From Spinacia oleracea (lineage: Eukaryota > Streptophyta > Magnoliopsida > Caryophyllales > Amaranthaceae), in NCBI RefSeq assembly GCF_020520425.1, contig NC_079487.1, positions 87,425,141-87,489,140 on the forward strand: DNA of 64,000 nt, in the 5' to 3' direction. The translations under genes and the position numbers were made by a program. Under the pieces are notes generated by a model that worked only from the letters and a program-made list of their open reading frames with translations, did not search any database and was not told the origin of the DNA. Shown one piece after another: positions 33,862 to 46,810 of this stretch. The number at the start of each line of letters is the position of its first letter. Position 1 is the stretch's first letter.

Positions 33862-36452
33862 TGTAATACCCCGAATTTTTTTTTAAAACTTGATTAATTA
33901 TGCTTAATTATTTCTACTTAGCTTAAAACCGTTTTAAATCCTAATTTCGAACTTGATTTTAGTTTACGAAGTTTTATGTCGCTTGAATTTTAATATTGTT
34001 ACACGATTTATTTATTTTAGATTTATAATTTAATATTTACGAGCTTAAGCTACCTTTTAAATCTTAATTATTATTTCGTAGTTTATAAAGGATTTTAATA
34101 ATTTCGGAACGTTCCTATATTATTCGAAAACTAAATTTATTTTATGTTAACGATATTTATTAAAGAATTATTTCACAATCTGTTTTTAATTAAACATTTC
34201 TATTTATATAGGATTCCTAAATATAGCAAAGGAATTTCTGAATTTTACCCACCTTATGAAATAACCCAAAATGCTATTTAAAATTTAAAAAAAAATAAAA
34301 AAAATAAAGGGAAATCCCCTAGCTTTCCCCCCTTCTCCTACGTGTATGGGTACAATAAGGGTCAAAATTTCCTAGTTTCTTTGACTCCTCTTTACCCACA
34401 ATGCAGTCTAAGTTCATTTTCTTGACCCCCAAGTACCTCTCCTTCTTCTTTACTCTACTTCCATGCTGAGATCATGGGTGATGTCCATTGAATTCCAATT
34501 ACCTTATAAATAGAGATGAAATCTGTTTCCCATTTTCACAACAATTCGGTGGAGTAATCTAACAAAAAAACCTCAAGTCCTCTAGCTATTCCCCTGTTTC
34601 GAAACAAACCACCAACGCCACCTCTTGTGGCCACCACCATAGACACCGCAGCTCTGCCACTGCAACTACTTCCACCACCGCAAACACCCCCGCATCCCCT
34701 CCCCGGTTCGCACTCCCTTTCCCTTGCTGTTCCGCCACCGTGCCGCAACCACCGCACTCCGCCCACCTTTCCCAGCCACCCTCACTGCCTGTACACCTCT
34801 TTCGCCGCCCATAATCGACCGGAAACACCCATTTCCCTGCTTTCCCCGTTCGCACGACCCTTCCCCCTTCCTTGCTGTTTCGCCGTCGCGAACCACCACC
34901 ATTGTCACCACCGCATCACCTCACCGGTGGAAGCACCACTGAACTTTGCCGCCCAGAAACTCCGACCACCTGACCACCTCCATGTGTCACCCTAGTGATG
35001 TTGCCGCTAACTCACGCACGCCTCACATCTCCTTTTTCTTGCCTCTGTTTCGTCTAATGTGAAACCAGGTGGTTGGGACCTTGCTCCAAATCCCAATTAA
35101 TATGCTGCTAATATTTTCTTTTCAAAAAAAAAAAAAAAAAAAAGTCAACTATACTTACCAACCACTAAAGACAAAATTGGGTAAGTTTTAATGCTATTCT
35201 ACGTAATACAAGTAATACTCCTAATAGATTCTTCAAGTATGATTATTAACAACTATATTCATGATTTACATAATGGATTTACGTAATTGGGTAAGTTTTA
35301 ATGCTATTCTACATAATGGATTTACATAATTTATAAAACTTGTTTTTCTAAAATATGATTATTAACAACTATATTCATAATTGTATATAATTACTAATTT
35401 TGGTAATTTAATCGTATAAGTATTCTCGGAGCTCAGGAAGAACGGTCCATCGAACAGGAAGTATAAACTACGGTTGAGGTAACATCTATTGCTAACACCC
35501 ACAATCCCCTTATAAAATGTGTTTATGTGATTATGAAATATGTTTATAATGATGTGTTTTTATTGGATTGTGGGATATGAAATGTATTTATGAAGTGTGT
35601 TTTATGAATGATGATATTTAAATATGTTTATGAATGATTTTATAAGATGATGTTTACGAGTTATTAATAAGATACGAAACATGATAAATAAAAGTGTAAC
35701 AGGTTCTGGCAGTTAGTGGGGTTACTATTTTTAGGTCGTGCACGTACCGCCGTACCGCGGGACACCCAACAAGGGAGAGTGCTCCTTGAGGGTTACCGCA
35801 AGCTAAAAGAGAAACTATTTAGGTACGGGCGTATGTCCAACAAGGGAGAGTGCTCCTTGAGGACTATCGCAAGGTGGGAGACGTCCCGCAAGGCTAACTT
35901 GTCAGTTACCAAGTAAAATGAATGTTTTATGAAAGATAATGGGAACTATTAAAGTTTCAAGTTATAAATTATGTTTTATTATAATGCATTTATGAAAGTG
36001 TTTTACTATATTCTATTCTCCCTGATTGCAAAGTAAATAAAATGAATTGAAATGAGTTTACGCTGTTAGGGTAGTATGTTACTGGGCCTCGGCTCACGAT
36101 ATTGCTTTTGTTTTAGGTACGAAGAAGATCATGGGATGCCTTAGAGTGAGGATGCAACCACCAAATTCACGATTGATGTTTAGTAAAGATAACTATGTCA
36201 TTAGTAATAAAGGGATGTATTATTTAAAGTCTAAGTTTGATTTCATGATTTGAGTTAGATTTTAATATTAATGTTTAATCAGATGTTAAAAGTGTTTATT
36301 ATTAAAGTTTATTTAGTAATTTAAAAAGGTTATGTCGCCTTGTATTTCCCACGAGGGAAATAGGCATGTGACACTCCGACTAAATTAGGGTTTCCGCTGC
36401 TAATTAAAGATAATTAACCTAATTTATGGTGTTTAGAAGTCGGGGTGTTACA
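33862..36452 (+). repeat. LTR 2 (middle) of the array, mosaic of LTR 1 and LTR 3
   Basis: 2591 bp. At 34352, 34727 and 34875 it carries the LTR 3 base, not the LTR 1 base. At 35776 it carries the LTR 1 base, not the LTR 3 base. This left/right switch is what one crossover between a 3' LTR and a 5' LTR would leave. It has one private change at 35027. Confidence 0.9.
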
Positions 36453-38842
36453 GTTTGGTATTCAGAGCCAAAGTTCTGCGACCATAAGTGCTAAACCTTA
36501 CGGGTTTTGCACGAAATAAAATTCATTAGGCTTTAAGCAAGAATTTTAAGGAATAAGTTAAAAAGAATATTTTAAAATCAATTCAAGTTAAAATGGAATG
36601 AGTGTGAGTGTAGGAACGGGATTAAAGGGATTTATTCTCTTGTTATTTATGTTTTCCTGATTGAATATATTATGCGAAATATCGATTGTCGAGGGCATTA
36701 ACGATGCCATGAACGAAGCTCACAACAAGCACAACATTCACGATGGCGCCAACATTAGTATTATTTCAATTTATCTCTCTCGCTTTGGATCCGAACTTCC
36801 CATGTTTATCATGTTATGAGTTTCCTACCCTAGACAGACTAGGCAAAGTTTAAGCATTACTGTTTTCTTGAAAGAAGTTAAGTTAAAGCACGATGCGAAC
36901 ACAAAGATTTTGTGGATATGAATTGTTTTGAGGAATTTTTATGGTTATGGAATCTTTAAGGATAGTATAAATGTTAAGTATCAAACGAGCATAAGGTTGT
37001 ATTTCACGAGTGGTGGATCACTAATTAAGTTAAGGTTATTATAGGTTTATAGTGTTCAAATTATGAATGAAATTGATTCTAGGGTTACCTTCCCGTGTTA
37101 TCCATGATAAATATTTTGGTGTATAAGTACAAAAGTCTAGTATCTAAAAGATGATTAATATGCCTCTATTAAGGAAGCTAAGAAGTTATACATAAATGTT
37201 ATGAACCACATGAGTTAGGGTAGAAGACCCGTTTTAGTTGACATATGAATAAGATTTTGAGGATTTTATCAAAAGGAGTTATCAGGAATTAGTATATCAA
37301 AAGATTGAATGATAGAGTATCGAAAGAGCATGAGTTTGTATTTCGTAAGTGGCGAATCAACAATTAAATCGAGGTTTAAAGCATTGAAGTTACGATTGAA
37401 ATCGATTCTTAGATTACCATTACGCATAATTATAAGGATTGTTTTTTTTATGTATTTATCTGAAAGGATGCTTGATAATCTCCATAAAGAAAGCTAAGAG
37501 AGATAATTTAAGGTTTGTAAAATGTTATGGGAAAACATGTTTTGTGGTGATCGAAAAGACGAAATTGAGTTTGCATATAAAGTTTTGAGGATTCTACCAA
37601 AATGAGTTATCAAGAATTAGTATGTGTATCAGGTTGATGATATCAATGACTGTTATGAAATTCGAAATGAGTTATGAATGATTGAGGAATGCAATGAAAT
37701 TGAGAATAGGAAATCGACAAAACGACATGTCTATAAAACCAGGTAGTCTGAACTAAGTTTTCTGGAAGATAGATTGTTTCTGATAAAGGCACATTTGATG
37801 ACTTAGCATTATCCGCGAAATACGAGGGTTGTCTACCTGAAATACTAAGAATAAGTAACGATCGAAGTCGTATGTCCAACGATGTATTTTCTATCACGTG
37901 ATTGACTCGAACCCCTGCAACGAACGTAGTCAACGAAGTTATTCAACGTAGAGGAAAAGATAGGAGATCGAAATCAAAACGAATCGAATAAAGAAAGTCA
38001 ACGACAAGATTCCTGCAGCAAAGAAGCTCAAGAGCAAACGAAAACGCAACATCTCCAGATAGTCGCCTAAGAACAATATAATGTACGAATCACGAGGTTT
38101 TATGTAAACGTGTTATGAATCAACCATGCTCGTGTGTTAGATCGAATGATTATGAATGTTATGCTTATGTTGAATGTGAAAATTTTCAATTTATGAATTA
38201 TGTCTTTATGATATGCTTTATGGATTATGTTTATGCTGACATGATTGTATTGGTAATCTAATCGTTATACATGGAAGCCGACTTCGGTGGACGTTCTCCT
38301 GAGCTCAGAGTATGAGATTGTTATAATAAATGACTTTTACGAATTATTTGAGTATTGCAATTGTTAGATAAATATTTATTCTCATTTTCAAAGTCATAAA
38401 TTTTGCATTAAATATTACTATTTTTGGTAAGAAAAATATTTTCAAACAAGATATCACAAAGTAAAATGGGAGCCTAGTCTAAGCTAACAAGTTTGCCCCT
38501 TTTATGTTCTTTGCTCCTCGATCCTATTTTATGAAGTAAAGTGGAGGTACGAAAGATGCTGGCAGAATGTAATTGACCTTAATGACGATTAAGGGTCGAT
38601 ATATAATTTTGCCCCTTTTGTATTCTTTACTCTTCAATTCTAGGTCTCGAGTTGAAGCTGAGTCATCAAAGAAGATGGCGGAATGAAAGCTAGACATTGT
38701 CGGAATTGATATACAATTGTGAGATCTTGGTTTTAAAATAAAATGTCATACTTTTATTTCGAATATTTTCGATTCAGAACAATCATTTTATAGGTTTAAT
38801 TTTCAAGTTTCGAGGACGAAACTTTTTCTAAGGGGGTAAGAG
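36453..38842 (+). other. Internal region, copy 2 (noncoding)
   Basis: Nearly identical to copy 1; by eye one substitution (near 31602 versus 36583). Same primer site and polypurine run. Confidence 0.85.
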
Positions 38843-41433
38843 TGTAATACCCCGAATTTTTTTAAAAACTTGATTAATTATGCTTAATTATTTCTACTTA
38901 GCTTAAAACCGTTTTAAATCCTAATTTCGAACTTGATTTTAGTTTACGAAGTTTTATGTCGCTTGAATTTTAATATTGTTACACGATTTATTTATTTTAG
39001 ATTTATAATTTAATATTTACGAGCTTAAGCTACCTTTTAAATCTTAATTATTATTTCGTAGTTTATAAAGGATTTTAATAATTTCGGAACGTTCCTATAT
39101 TATTCGAAAACTAAATTTATTTTATGTTAACGATATTTATTAAAGAATTATTTCACAATCTGTTTTTAATTAAACATTTCTATTTATATAGGATTCCTAA
39201 ATATAGCAAAGGAATTTCTGAATTTTACCCACCTTATGAAATAACCCAAAATGCTATTTAAAATTTAAAAAAAAAAAAAAAAAAAAAGGGAAATCCCCTA
39301 GCTTTCCCCCCTTCTCCTACGTGTATGGGTACAATAAGGGTCAAAATTTCCTAGTTTCTTTGACTCCTCTTTACCCACAATGCAGTCTAAGTTCATTTTC
39401 TTGACCCCCAAGTACCTCTCCTTCTTCTTTACTCTACTTCCATGCTGAGATCATGGGTGATGTCCATTGAATTCCAATTACCTTATAAATAGAGATGAAA
39501 TCTGTTTCCCATTTTCACAACAATTCGGTGGAGTAATCTAACAAAAAAACCTCAAGTCCTCTAGCTATTCCCCTGTTTCGAAACAAACCACCAACGCCAC
39601 CTCTTGTGGCCACCACCATAGACACCGCAGCTCTGCCACTGCAACTACTTCCACCACCGCAAACACCCCCGCATCCCCTCCCCGGTTCGCACTCCCTTTC
39701 CCTTGCTGTTCCGCCACCGTGCCGCAACCACCGCACTCCGCCCACCTTTCCCAGCCACCCTCACTGCCTGTACACCTCTTTCGCCGCCCATAATCGACCG
39801 GAAACACCCATTTCCCTGCTTTCCCCGTTCGCACGACCCTTCCCCCTTCCTTGCTGTTTCGCCGTCGCGAACCACCACCATTGTCACCACCGCATCACCT
39901 CACCGGTGGAAGCACCACTGAACTTTGCCGCCCAGAAACTCCGACCACCTGACCACCTCCATGTGTCACCCTAGTGATGTTGCCGCTAACTCACGCACGC
40001 CTCACCTCTCCTTTTTCTTGCCTCTGTTTCGTCTAATGTGAAACCAGGTGGTTGGGACCTTGCTCCAAATCCCAATTAATATGCTGCTAATATTTTCTTT
40101 TCAAAAAAAAAAAAAAAAAAAAAAGTCAACTATACTTACCAACCACTAAAGACAAAATTGGGTAAGTTTTAATGCTATTCTACGTAATACAAGTAATACT
40201 CCTAATAGATTCTTCAAGTATGATTATTAACAACTATATTCATGATTTACATAATGGATTTACGTAATTGGGTAAGTTTTAATGCTATTCTACATAATGG
40301 ATTTACATAATTTATAAAACTTGTTTTTCTAAAATATGATTATTAACAACTATATTCATAATTGTATATAATTACTAATTTTGGTAATTTAATCGTATAA
40401 GTATTCTCGGAGCTCAGGAAGAACGGTCCATCGAACAGGAAGTATAAACTACGGTTGAGGTAACATCTATTGCTAACACCCACAATCCCCTTATAAAATG
40501 TGTTTATGTGATTATGAAATATGTTTATAATGATGTGTTTTTATTGGATTGTGGGATATGAAATGTATTTATGAAGTGTGTTTTATGAATGATGATATTT
40601 AAATATGTTTATGAATGATTTTATAAGATGATGTTTACGAGTTATTAATAAGATACGAAACATGATAAATAAAAGTGTAACAGGTTCTGGCAGTTAGTGG
40701 GGTTACTATTTTTAGGTCGTGCACGTACCGCCGTACCGCGGGACACCCAACAAGGGGGAGTGCTCCTTGAGGGTTACCGCAAGCTAAAAGAGAAACTATT
40801 TAGGTACGGGCGTATGTCCAACAAGGGAGAGTGCTCCTTGAGGACTATCGCAAGGTGGGAGACGTCCCGCAAGGCTAACTTGTCAGTTACCAAGTAAAAT
40901 GAATGTTTTATGAAAGATAATGGGAACTATTAAAGTTTCAAGTTATAAATTATGTTTTATTATAATGCATTTATGAAAGTGTTTTACTATATTCTATTCT
41001 CCCTGATTGCAAAGTAAATAAAATGAATTGAAATGAGTTTACGCTGTTAGGGTAGTATGTTACTGGGCCTCGGCTCACGATATTGCTTTTGTTTTAGGTA
41101 CGAAGAAGATCATGGGATGCCTTAGAGTGAGGATGCAACCACCAAATTCACGATTGATGTTTAGTAAAGATAACTATGTCATTAGTAATAAAGGGATGTA
41201 TTATTTAAAGTCTAAGTTTGATTTCATGATTTGAGTTAGATTTTAATATTAATGTTTAATCAGATGTTAAAAGTGTTTATTATTAAAGTTTATTTAGTAA
41301 TTTAAAAAGGTTATGTCGCCTTGTATTTCCCACGAGGGAAATAGGCATGTGACACTCCGACTAAATTAGGGTTTCCGCTGCTAATTAAAGATAATTAACC
41401 TAATTTATGGTGTTTAGAAGTCGGGGTGTTACA
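38843..41433 (+). repeat. LTR 3 of the array
   Basis: 2591 bp, ends TCGGGGTGTTACA, followed by the second copy of gtgag. No primer site follows it; instead host sequence and, 11 bp later, Copia 2. Confidence 0.93.
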
Positions 41434-41449
41434 GTGAGCCTTTCTTCCT

Positions 41450-42182
41450 TGTTGTAGATTAAGAGTTTTCAAGGCTAAAATGAAGAACAAGAAAGTAAGA
41501 CTTACGGAACTTGTTGTGCCGTGGTAACCAAACCACTGTCTTGAAAACGAGATTCGGTGCAACCGGGATGTACAATTGTATTCACCGATTCGTTCCCTAA
41601 GGTTTACACAACCCTCAACACACAATGACACTCTTGGGTGTGAGATGGAGTTACCAGAACTTATGCCCAAAAGAAAGGAAGAAAGGGAGATGATAAGGGA
41701 ATGATTTTCTGTAAACAAATCAAGAAATGAAGCATGTATTTATAGGATTAGAGGAGAATACAAAACAACCCAAAGAAACCAAAGGACTCAAAAGAATCCA
41801 ATGGTATTGAATCACCAATTAAATCCATGATAATGAAGGGTTTATAACCCCCATAATCAAGAGAAATAATGGACCAAATTAATCATCATAATCAGAATGA
41901 TAATTGTCCATAAATCATACTTAAAAGGTTATCATAAAAGAGGAATCCAAAGAGAAGATCAAAAACGGACAACACTAAGAGCCGATCTCGAAACCTGCCG
42001 GTTTCTCAAAACCGGTCGGTTTTCGGTGCACTTCAAAAAATGCCTTTTAAGTCCGTTTTTCAACTCACGCTCGAAACCTGCCGGTTTTGGAAAACCTGGC
42101 AGACAGGTTTTGGGAAAACCTGCCGGTTTTCCAAAACCTGGCAGGCAGGTTTTGAGCGCTTTTCCATCTTTAAATTCCAACA
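41450..42182 (-). repeat. 3' LTR of Copia 2
   Basis: 733 bp. Its 41985-42155 part is packed with inverted and direct copies of motifs like AAAACCTGCCGGTTTT and CCTGGCAGGCAGGTTTT, able to form strong hairpins. Confidence 0.92.
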
Positions 42183-42782
42183 ATCCCCCACTAAAGATGA
42201 GAAAAGATATCAAATGGAAGAGGAAAATATTGGGCATAAGAGGAGATCAATACATAGCATTCGGTGTTACATTTAAGTAAATTGAAACCAAATGTTTAGT
42301 GAAGTGGAACAATGACTTACAAGTCCAAGGGTGGACTAACCTTGAAACCCTTAAACTTTTGATCAAAGAGTGGACTAACCTTGAAACTCTAAGATTTAAG
42401 TCAAGCCCCCCACAACACATACATCACCCCAAAGATCTAGTAAACTCCGCAAAGTGAACGCGTTTTAAGCCATGCGTTTACCTTAGTTCTCATGGAAGCT
42501 CTAGGAAACCGCCCAAGTTTCCATGGAAGATGGCGAGTCTTCACAACCACGTAGGTGAATCCCTTGTGCTTCTCAATAGCACAAAACATCTCTTAGGATT
42601 CATTAAGAGTTTAAACAAACTCAACCTCCACATAAATTTCAACGGTGGATTTCTCAAATGCTTAGCTAGAGCACCTACCACGTAAGTATAAATCCATTAA
42701 GAATTCCAACGAATTCAACCTACACTAAGCATTACAAACACAAACTGCCATAGGAATGGAATATTAGTAATTCTTATCATAT

Positions 42783-45700
42783 TCACTTCATGGGCTTAAG
42801 CCCCATTCCCCTCGACGAGTCAAGAACTTGGTTCCTTGCCAACCCCTTAGTCAAAGGATCCGCCAAATTTCTTTCGGACCTTACATAGTTCAATGCAATC
42901 ACTCCATTTTTGAGTAGTTGCCTCACCGAACTATGTCTAAGGCGTATGTGCCTCTTCTTACCATTATAGTTGCTATTATTAGCCACACCAATTGCCGCTT
43001 GAGAATCACAATGCAAGGATACCGAGGAAGTTCTCTCCCCCCACAATGGGATATCGGCTAGGAGGCTCCTTAACCAATCCGCTTCTTGACCTGCCAACTC
43101 AAGAGCAATGAATTCAGATTCCATGGTGGAGCGGGCTAAACATGGTTGTTTCGAGGACTTCCATGAAATAGCACCTCCACCCAACATAAACACATAACCA
43201 CTAGTAGAAACCACTTCATCATTATCGGACACCCAATTAGCATCACAATAACCTTCCAAAACATTAGGAAAGCGATTAAAATGCAAACATACCTCCATGG
43301 TACCCCTTAGGTACCCAAGTAATCGATGAAGTGCTTTCCAATGTTCACTACTAGGATTGTGAGTATATCGACTTAATCTACTTACCGCATAGGCAATGTC
43401 GGGACGTGTGCAATTCATCAAAAACATTACACTTCCTATTACCTTGGCATATTGCTCTTGAGATACGCTTGAACCCTTATTCTTTGTAAGCTTTACACTT
43501 GCATCATAAGGAGTCTTACATGGCTCCACATCATAGCAATCGAACTTCTTCAAGATTTTCTCCACATAGTGAGATTGACTCATTGAGAACCCATCCTTGG
43601 ATTTTGTCAAACGAATACCAAGGATCACATCGGCTTCACCTAAGTCCTTCATTTCAAACTTAGTAGACAAAAAATCTTTAGTGTAATTCACAACCTCAAG
43701 GTTAGTGCCCATAATAACCATGTTATCAACATAGAGACAAATAATAACACAAGAGGAATCAAACACTTTAGAATACACACAAGAGTCCGAAAAATTAGTC
43801 ACAAAGCCATCACTCCTAAGAGTACAATCAAACTTTTCATACCATTGCTTAGGAGCTTGTTTCAAACCATACAAAGACTTTTTAAGTCTACACACCTTAT
43901 GCTCTTGACCCTTAACTACAAAGCCTTCCGGTTGAGTCATGTAAATTTCCTCATCAAGATCACCATTAAGAAAGGCCGTTTTAACATCCATTTGATGGAC
44001 CACTAAGTCATGAATTGCCGCTAAAGCAACCAAAGTCCTAATGGTGGCAATCTTAGTCACAGGTGAGTAGGTATCAAAAAAGTCAATTCCCTCTTTTTGA
44101 GTGAAACCTCTAATAACAAGTCTAGCCTTAAACTTATCAATAGAGCCATCGGGTTTCTTCTTCTTAGTAAAGATCCATTTATTACTTATGGGTTTAGACC
44201 CCTTAGGCAAATCACATAAGTCCCAAGTATGATTAGACATGATTGAATCTAATTCACTTTTAATGGCCTCTTTCCAAAAACTAACATCTATGGATTTCAT
44301 AGCTTCACTATAAGTCTTTGGGTCTTCTTCTAAGAGAAACAAAGAAACAACAATTTCACTCAAATAATCCACATCAAAGTCTTCTACAAGAAAAACGGTC
44401 AAGAAATCTGGTCCAAAGGTAGTCTCTACTCTAAGCCGTTTACTCTTCCTAGGTTGGACTTCTTCCACTATAGTGGGAGGAGGAGGAACACTAGGACTAG
44501 GCAAAGAAACATCCAAAGGCACATCAACACTTGACTCATGCACATGAGAAGACAAAGAGGATTTCAACGGGAAAATATGCTCAAAGAAAACTGCATCCCT
44601 AGATTCACAAATAGAATGATCACTCAAAAGCATGAATCTATATGCGGCACTATTATGAGCATAACCAATGAACACACAATCAAAAGTTTTAGACCCAATG
44701 GTGGTTTTCTTAAAATCTGGAAAAGCAACCTTTGCTAAGCACCCCCACATTTTCAAAATACTCATGTTAGGACTATAACCCTTCCAAAGCTCATAGGGTG
44801 TCTTATCCAACTTCTTAAGGGGCACTCTATTGAGTACATAACAAGCGGATAAAACCGCCTCCCCCCACATGTTGTTGGATAATCCGGAACTTAGAAGCAT
44901 GGCATTCATAGTCTCTTTTAAAGATTTGTTTTTCCTTTCGGCAATACCATTTTGTTGTGGGGTGTAAGGAGAACTTAGCTCATGGATAATTCCATTGGTT
45001 TCACAAAATTCTTTTAAAGACCATTTTCCATATTCACCACCTCTATCGGTTCTAACTCTTTTGATTTTAAGGTCAAGTTGATTTTCAACCTCGGCTTTAT
45101 ACTTTAAAAATGCACTTTCGGCCTCATCCTTAGTTTTCAAAAGATATACTTTAGTAAACCTTGAAAAGTCATCAACAAAAGTTATGTAGTAATTTTTCCC
45201 TCCTCTACTAGTAGTGCAATTTTTAAAGTCCGCTAAATCCGAGTGAATCAACTCTAACAATTTAGTACTTCTCGTTGTCACTTGCTTAAAAGGTTTCTTA
45301 GTATGTTTGGCCTCAACACAAATAGGACATTTAGAGGCTTTGTCAATTTTATCAAAAGAAATTAAGTTCATGTTTTTTAACTTTTTCATGTAAGAAACAT
45401 TTAAATGTCCTAATCGATTGTGCCAAACATCCATAGACTCAACGATGTAAGCAAAAGAAGAAGTACTTTCATTATTGTTCAAAACATTCAACACAAATAA
45501 GCCTTCACTAAGGTAGCCTTTCCCAACAAAGTCTCCATTCTTAGAGATAACAATCTTATCCGCCTCAAAGACAAGTTTTAGGCCGGCTTTGTTGAGAAGG
45601 GCACCCGAAACAAGATTCCTCCTTAGGGAGGGAACATACAAGACATTATTCAAAAACAAAGTTTTTCCGGAAGTGAGTTTAAGGTGGACCTTTCCTTTGC

Positions 45701-45875
45701 CAAGAACTCCGGCGGTGCTACTATTTCCCATGTAAACATGGTCTCCATCGGTAGCATCCTCAAATTCCGTCATGATAGCCTTGTTAGCACAAAAGTGTCT
45801 TGATGCTCCCGTATCCAAGATCCATTCTACCTTGTTCTCCACCAAATTGGCTTCAACCACCACCGCGGCTATCAC
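42783..45875 (-). CDS. Copia 2 pol polyprotein
   Basis: Open frame of 1030 residues with, in order, protease ([12 protein letters not shown], near 45810), GAG-pre-integrase ([11 protein letters not shown], near 45425), integrase core ([10 protein letters not shown] near 45250; [25 protein letters not shown] near 44960), reverse transcriptase (about 44220-43600; [18 protein letters not shown] near 44120) and RNase H (about 43250-42820). The order is Ty1/copia. The frame abuts gag at 45872-45875. The element looks nearly whole. Confidence 0.92.
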   Translation of the reverse strand: MIAAVVVEANLVENKVEWILDTGASRHFCANKAIMTEFEDATDGDHVYMGNSSTAGVLGKGKVHLKLTSGKTLFLNNVLYVPSLRRNLVSGALLNKAGLKLVFEADKIVISKNGDFVGKGYLSEGLFVLNVLNNNESTSSFAYIVESMDVWHNRLGHLNVSYMKKLKNMNLISFDKIDKASKCPICVEAKHTKKPFKQVTTRSTKLLELIHSDLADFKNCTTSRGGKNYYITFVDDFSRFTKVYLLKTKDEAESAFLKYKAEVENQLDLKIKRVRTDRGGEYGKWSLKEFCETNGIIHELSSPYTPQQNGIAERKNKSLKETMNAMLLSSGLSNNMWGEAVLSACYVLNRVPLKKLDKTPYELWKGYSPNMSILKMWGCLAKVAFPDFKKTTIGSKTFDCVFIGYAHNSAAYRFMLLSDHSICESRDAVFFEHIFPLKSSLSSHVHESSVDVPLDVSLPSPSVPPPPTIVEEVQPRKSKRLRVETTFGPDFLTVFLVEDFDVDYLSEIVVSLFLLEEDPKTYSEAMKSIDVSFWKEAIKSELDSIMSNHTWDLCDLPKGSKPISNKWIFTKKKKPDGSIDKFKARLVIRGFTQKEGIDFFDTYSPVTKIATIRTLVALAAIHDLVVHQMDVKTAFLNGDLDEEIYMTQPEGFVVKGQEHKVCRLKKSLYGLKQAPKQWYEKFDCTLRSDGFVTNFSDSCVYSKVFDSSCVIICLYVDNMVIMGTNLEVVNYTKDFLSTKFEMKDLGEADVILGIRLTKSKDGFSMSQSHYVEKILKKFDCYDVEPCKTPYDASVKLTKNKGSSVSQEQYAKVIGSVMFLMNCTRPDIAYAVSRLSRYTHNPSSEHWKALHRLLGYLRGTMEVCLHFNRFPNVLEGYCDANWVSDNDEVVSTSGYVFMLGGGAISWKSSKQPCLARSTMESEFIALELAGQEADWLRSLLADIPLWGERTSSVSLHCDSQAAIGVANNSNYNGKKRHIRLRHSSVRQLLKNGVIALNYVRSERNLADPLTKGLARNQVLDSSRGMGLKPMK

Positions 45876-46792
45876 CTCATTCTTTTCAACAAGGTTGGCT
45901 TGGGAGGCACCATTGGAGTTGCTCTGTGGCGGTGGTCACATTGATAGGCTTTGTGTCCTATCTTTCCACACACATAGCAAGCTCCTTTGGTCTTTTGAAT
46001 CTTGTGGTTGTTAGTGAAGTTTCCTTTGGTTGAATGATTTTTCTTCTTCCCTTTGAACCTGTTTTTAGCCATAGGAGCACTAGATTCAACCAGGTTAGCT
46101 TTAGAAGAATTCAAAGAAAGGGATTCAAACTTATCCTTGAGGCGATTAGCCTCTTCGGTCCTCATATGACCAATGAGTTCTTGAAGGTTCATGTCCTTCT
46201 TCTTGTGCTTCAAAGAATTGCGGTAGTCATTCCATGATGGTGGAAATTTCTCCAAGAGTACATTGGCTTGGAGAGTTTCACACATCTTCATACCTTCACC
46301 CAAGATGTCGGTGACGATGTTCTCGTAATCATGGACTTGATCCATGATGGACTTGTCATCCGTCATCTTGAAATTGATCCGCTTACCAACAACATACTTT
46401 TTCTTACCGGCATCATCGGCTCCATACTTCTTTTGCAAGGTGTCCCAAATGGACTTGCTTGACCGATTGGTGATGAGGAGGTCAAACAAGATTCCATTCA
46501 CATGATGGAGAATGTGAGCCCGAACAAGTTTGTTGTCTTTCTCCTTCTTGGTCAATGCTTCGGCCGCCTTCTTGACATCTTCCGCCGAAAGGGAGGGATC
46601 CGGTGCTACCGCCTTGCTTGCTTCAATTGCTTCAATCACATCCTCATAGAGCACATAATCTATTTCAAGTTGCTCAAAAAAGATCAATAATTTTTGTGAC
46701 CATCTCTTGTAGTTCTTGCCATCAAGAGGCTCCAACTTAGAGAGGTCGGGAAGGGTCTTGTACATCATAGAGTTAGCCATAACAATAGACAT
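45872..46792 (-). CDS. Copia 2 gag
   Basis: 306 residues. N-terminal [20 protein letters not shown] is the typical Copia gag opening (UBN2-type domain). A Lys-rich stretch precedes a CCHC zinc knuckle ([14 protein letters not shown], near 45965). The start ATG is almost directly behind the 5' LTR. Confidence 0.9.
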   Translation of the reverse strand: MSIVMANSMMYKTLPDLSKLEPLDGKNYKRWSQKLLIFFEQLEIDYVLYEDVIEAIEASKAVAPDPSLSAEDVKKAAEALTKKEKDNKLVRAHILHHVNGILFDLLITNRSSKSIWDTLQKKYGADDAGKKKYVVGKRINFKMTDDKSIMDQVHDYENIVTDILGEGMKMCETLQANVLLEKFPPSWNDYRNSLKHKKKDMNLQELIGHMRTEEANRLKDKFESLSLNSSKANLVESSAPMAKNRFKGKKKNHSTKGNFTNNHKIQKTKGACYVCGKIGHKAYQCDHRHRATPMVPPKPTLLKRMR

Positions 46793-46810
46793 AATATCTC
46801 GTTTTCAAAT

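Larger units (their letters stand above)
28879..41433 (+). mobile_element. Tandem LTR retrotransposon array: LTR-internal-LTR-internal-LTR
   Basis: Three nearly identical LTRs (2593, 2591 and 2591 bp) alternate with two nearly identical internal regions of about 2.39 kb. The ends are TGTAATACCCCGA and TCGGGGTGTTACA. One 5-bp duplication gtgag flanks the whole array (28874-28878 and 41434-41438); no duplication separates the units. Each internal region starts with a tRNA-Met-like primer site (TGGTATTCAGAGCC) and ends with a polypurine run (CTAAGGGGGTAAGAG). The LTR ends and the GAGGACGAAAC phrase before the polypurine run are typical of Ty3/gypsy chromoviruses (Tekay-like). No coding domain is visible, so it is a non-autonomous (LARD-type) element. 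It is very young, with about four LTR substitutions. Confidence 0.93.
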
